Source: an uncultured bacterium (lineage in GTDB: Bacteria; Bacteroidota; Ignavibacteria; Ignavibacteriales; Melioribacteraceae). Taken from it: a stretch of 5,985 bases of DNA. How positions within the stretch are numbered: position 1 is the first letter of the stretch; each line of letters begins with the position of its first letter. The position numbers and the translations under genes are program-made. Below are positions 5,956 to 5,985 of this stretch, piece after piece. The notes beneath the pieces are model-generated. The model did no database searches. It was not told the origin of the DNA and was given only the letters and a program-made list of their open reading frames with translations. Location of the stretch: assembly GCA_937936675.1 (NCBI GenBank), contig CALDDL010000232.1, positions 1 to 5,985 of the forward strand, read 5' to 3'.

Positions 5956-5985
5956 GAATATGCTAAATCGACCTACTGAAATTAA
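5939..5985 (+). CDS. Start of a further operon gene, cut by the window end
   Basis: ATG 5939 opens a frame that reads MNPLIENMLNRPTEI and stays open to the window edge (15 codons). It overlaps the last 17 bases of the sigma-like gene in another frame, a usual arrangement for coupled operon genes; GACGAG lies about 7 bases upstream and could serve as a weak ribosome binding site. A second in-frame ATG at 5960 is an alternative start just after the upstream stop codon. Too little is present to name a family. Confidence 0.45.
   Translation, partial: MNPLIENMLNRPTEI

Noticed and set aside
4021..5985. Classical type II toxin-antitoxin pair (123-residue protein as antitoxin, PemK-like as toxin)
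   Set aside because: The first protein has no antitoxin-type DNA-binding domain (no AbrB, ribbon-helix-helix or helix-turn-helix pattern), and a 65-base gap separates the two genes, unlike the usual tight overlap.
1..5985. CRISPR array, tRNA, rRNA or insertion sequence
   Set aside because: No regularly spaced direct repeats, tRNA-like cloverleaf, rRNA motifs, transposase frame or terminal inverted repeats were found by reading both strands.

Overview
The window reads as an AT-rich chromosome segment from the Bacteroidota, possibly the Ignavibacteria/Chlorobi side. Three things suggest this. Two intergenic regions hold promoter-like elements of the Bacteroidota type (TTG, then TAnnTTTG about 20 bases on). 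Several genes lack a clear Shine-Dalgarno sequence. The secreted S9 peptidase is a type common in this group. The taxonomic call is an inference from sequence style only.

Left part (1-3724), housekeeping. A PfkB-family sugar kinase, most like fructokinase, runs leftward and leaves the window a few codons before its expected end. A 164-base divergent control region separates it from a rightward gene for a secreted prolyl-oligopeptidase-type (S9) serine peptidase with a complete Ser/Asp/His triad. The peptidase carries an extra C-terminal domain of about 200 residues resembling DUF3108. The control region holds a promoter candidate on each strand and a perfect 10+10 bp inverted repeat overlapping the rightward -7 box. 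Translation of the peptidase should start at ATG 1019, not at the upstream in-frame TTG 965, which lies inside the promoter.

Middle (3725-4020), no protein gene. It holds three nested helices (3755-3873) directly followed by a strong intrinsic terminator (3876-3904). This could be a small RNA of about 165 nt, a structured 3' UTR, or an attenuated leader for the next operon. After the terminator come about 115 bases of AT-rich leader with a clear ribosome binding site before the next gene.

Right part (4021-5985), accessory cassette. Four same-strand genes have much lower G+C than the peptidase: sample 60-base lines count 9 and 11 G+C here against 27 and 28 in the peptidase. They are (i) a 123-residue protein whose conserved-looking motifs recall the small CARF-like, CRISPR-associated protein Csx20; (ii) a 158-residue protein with a PemK/MazF-like SH3-barrel pattern and a basic N-terminal extension; (iii) a 342-residue protein that looks like a very divergent sigma-70-type factor, with region-2-like and region-4-like ends separated by a long insert; and (iv) the first 15 codons of a further gene. 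The last three overlap or are tightly coupled (8- and 17-base overlaps), so they are probably one operon. No CRISPR array, cas effector, transposase, tRNA or rRNA is visible. The combination of a nucleotide-sensor-like protein, a toxin-fold protein and a sigma-like protein is the best candidate for an undescribed conflict or stress-response system. Its functional reading rests on remembered motifs, not on searches.
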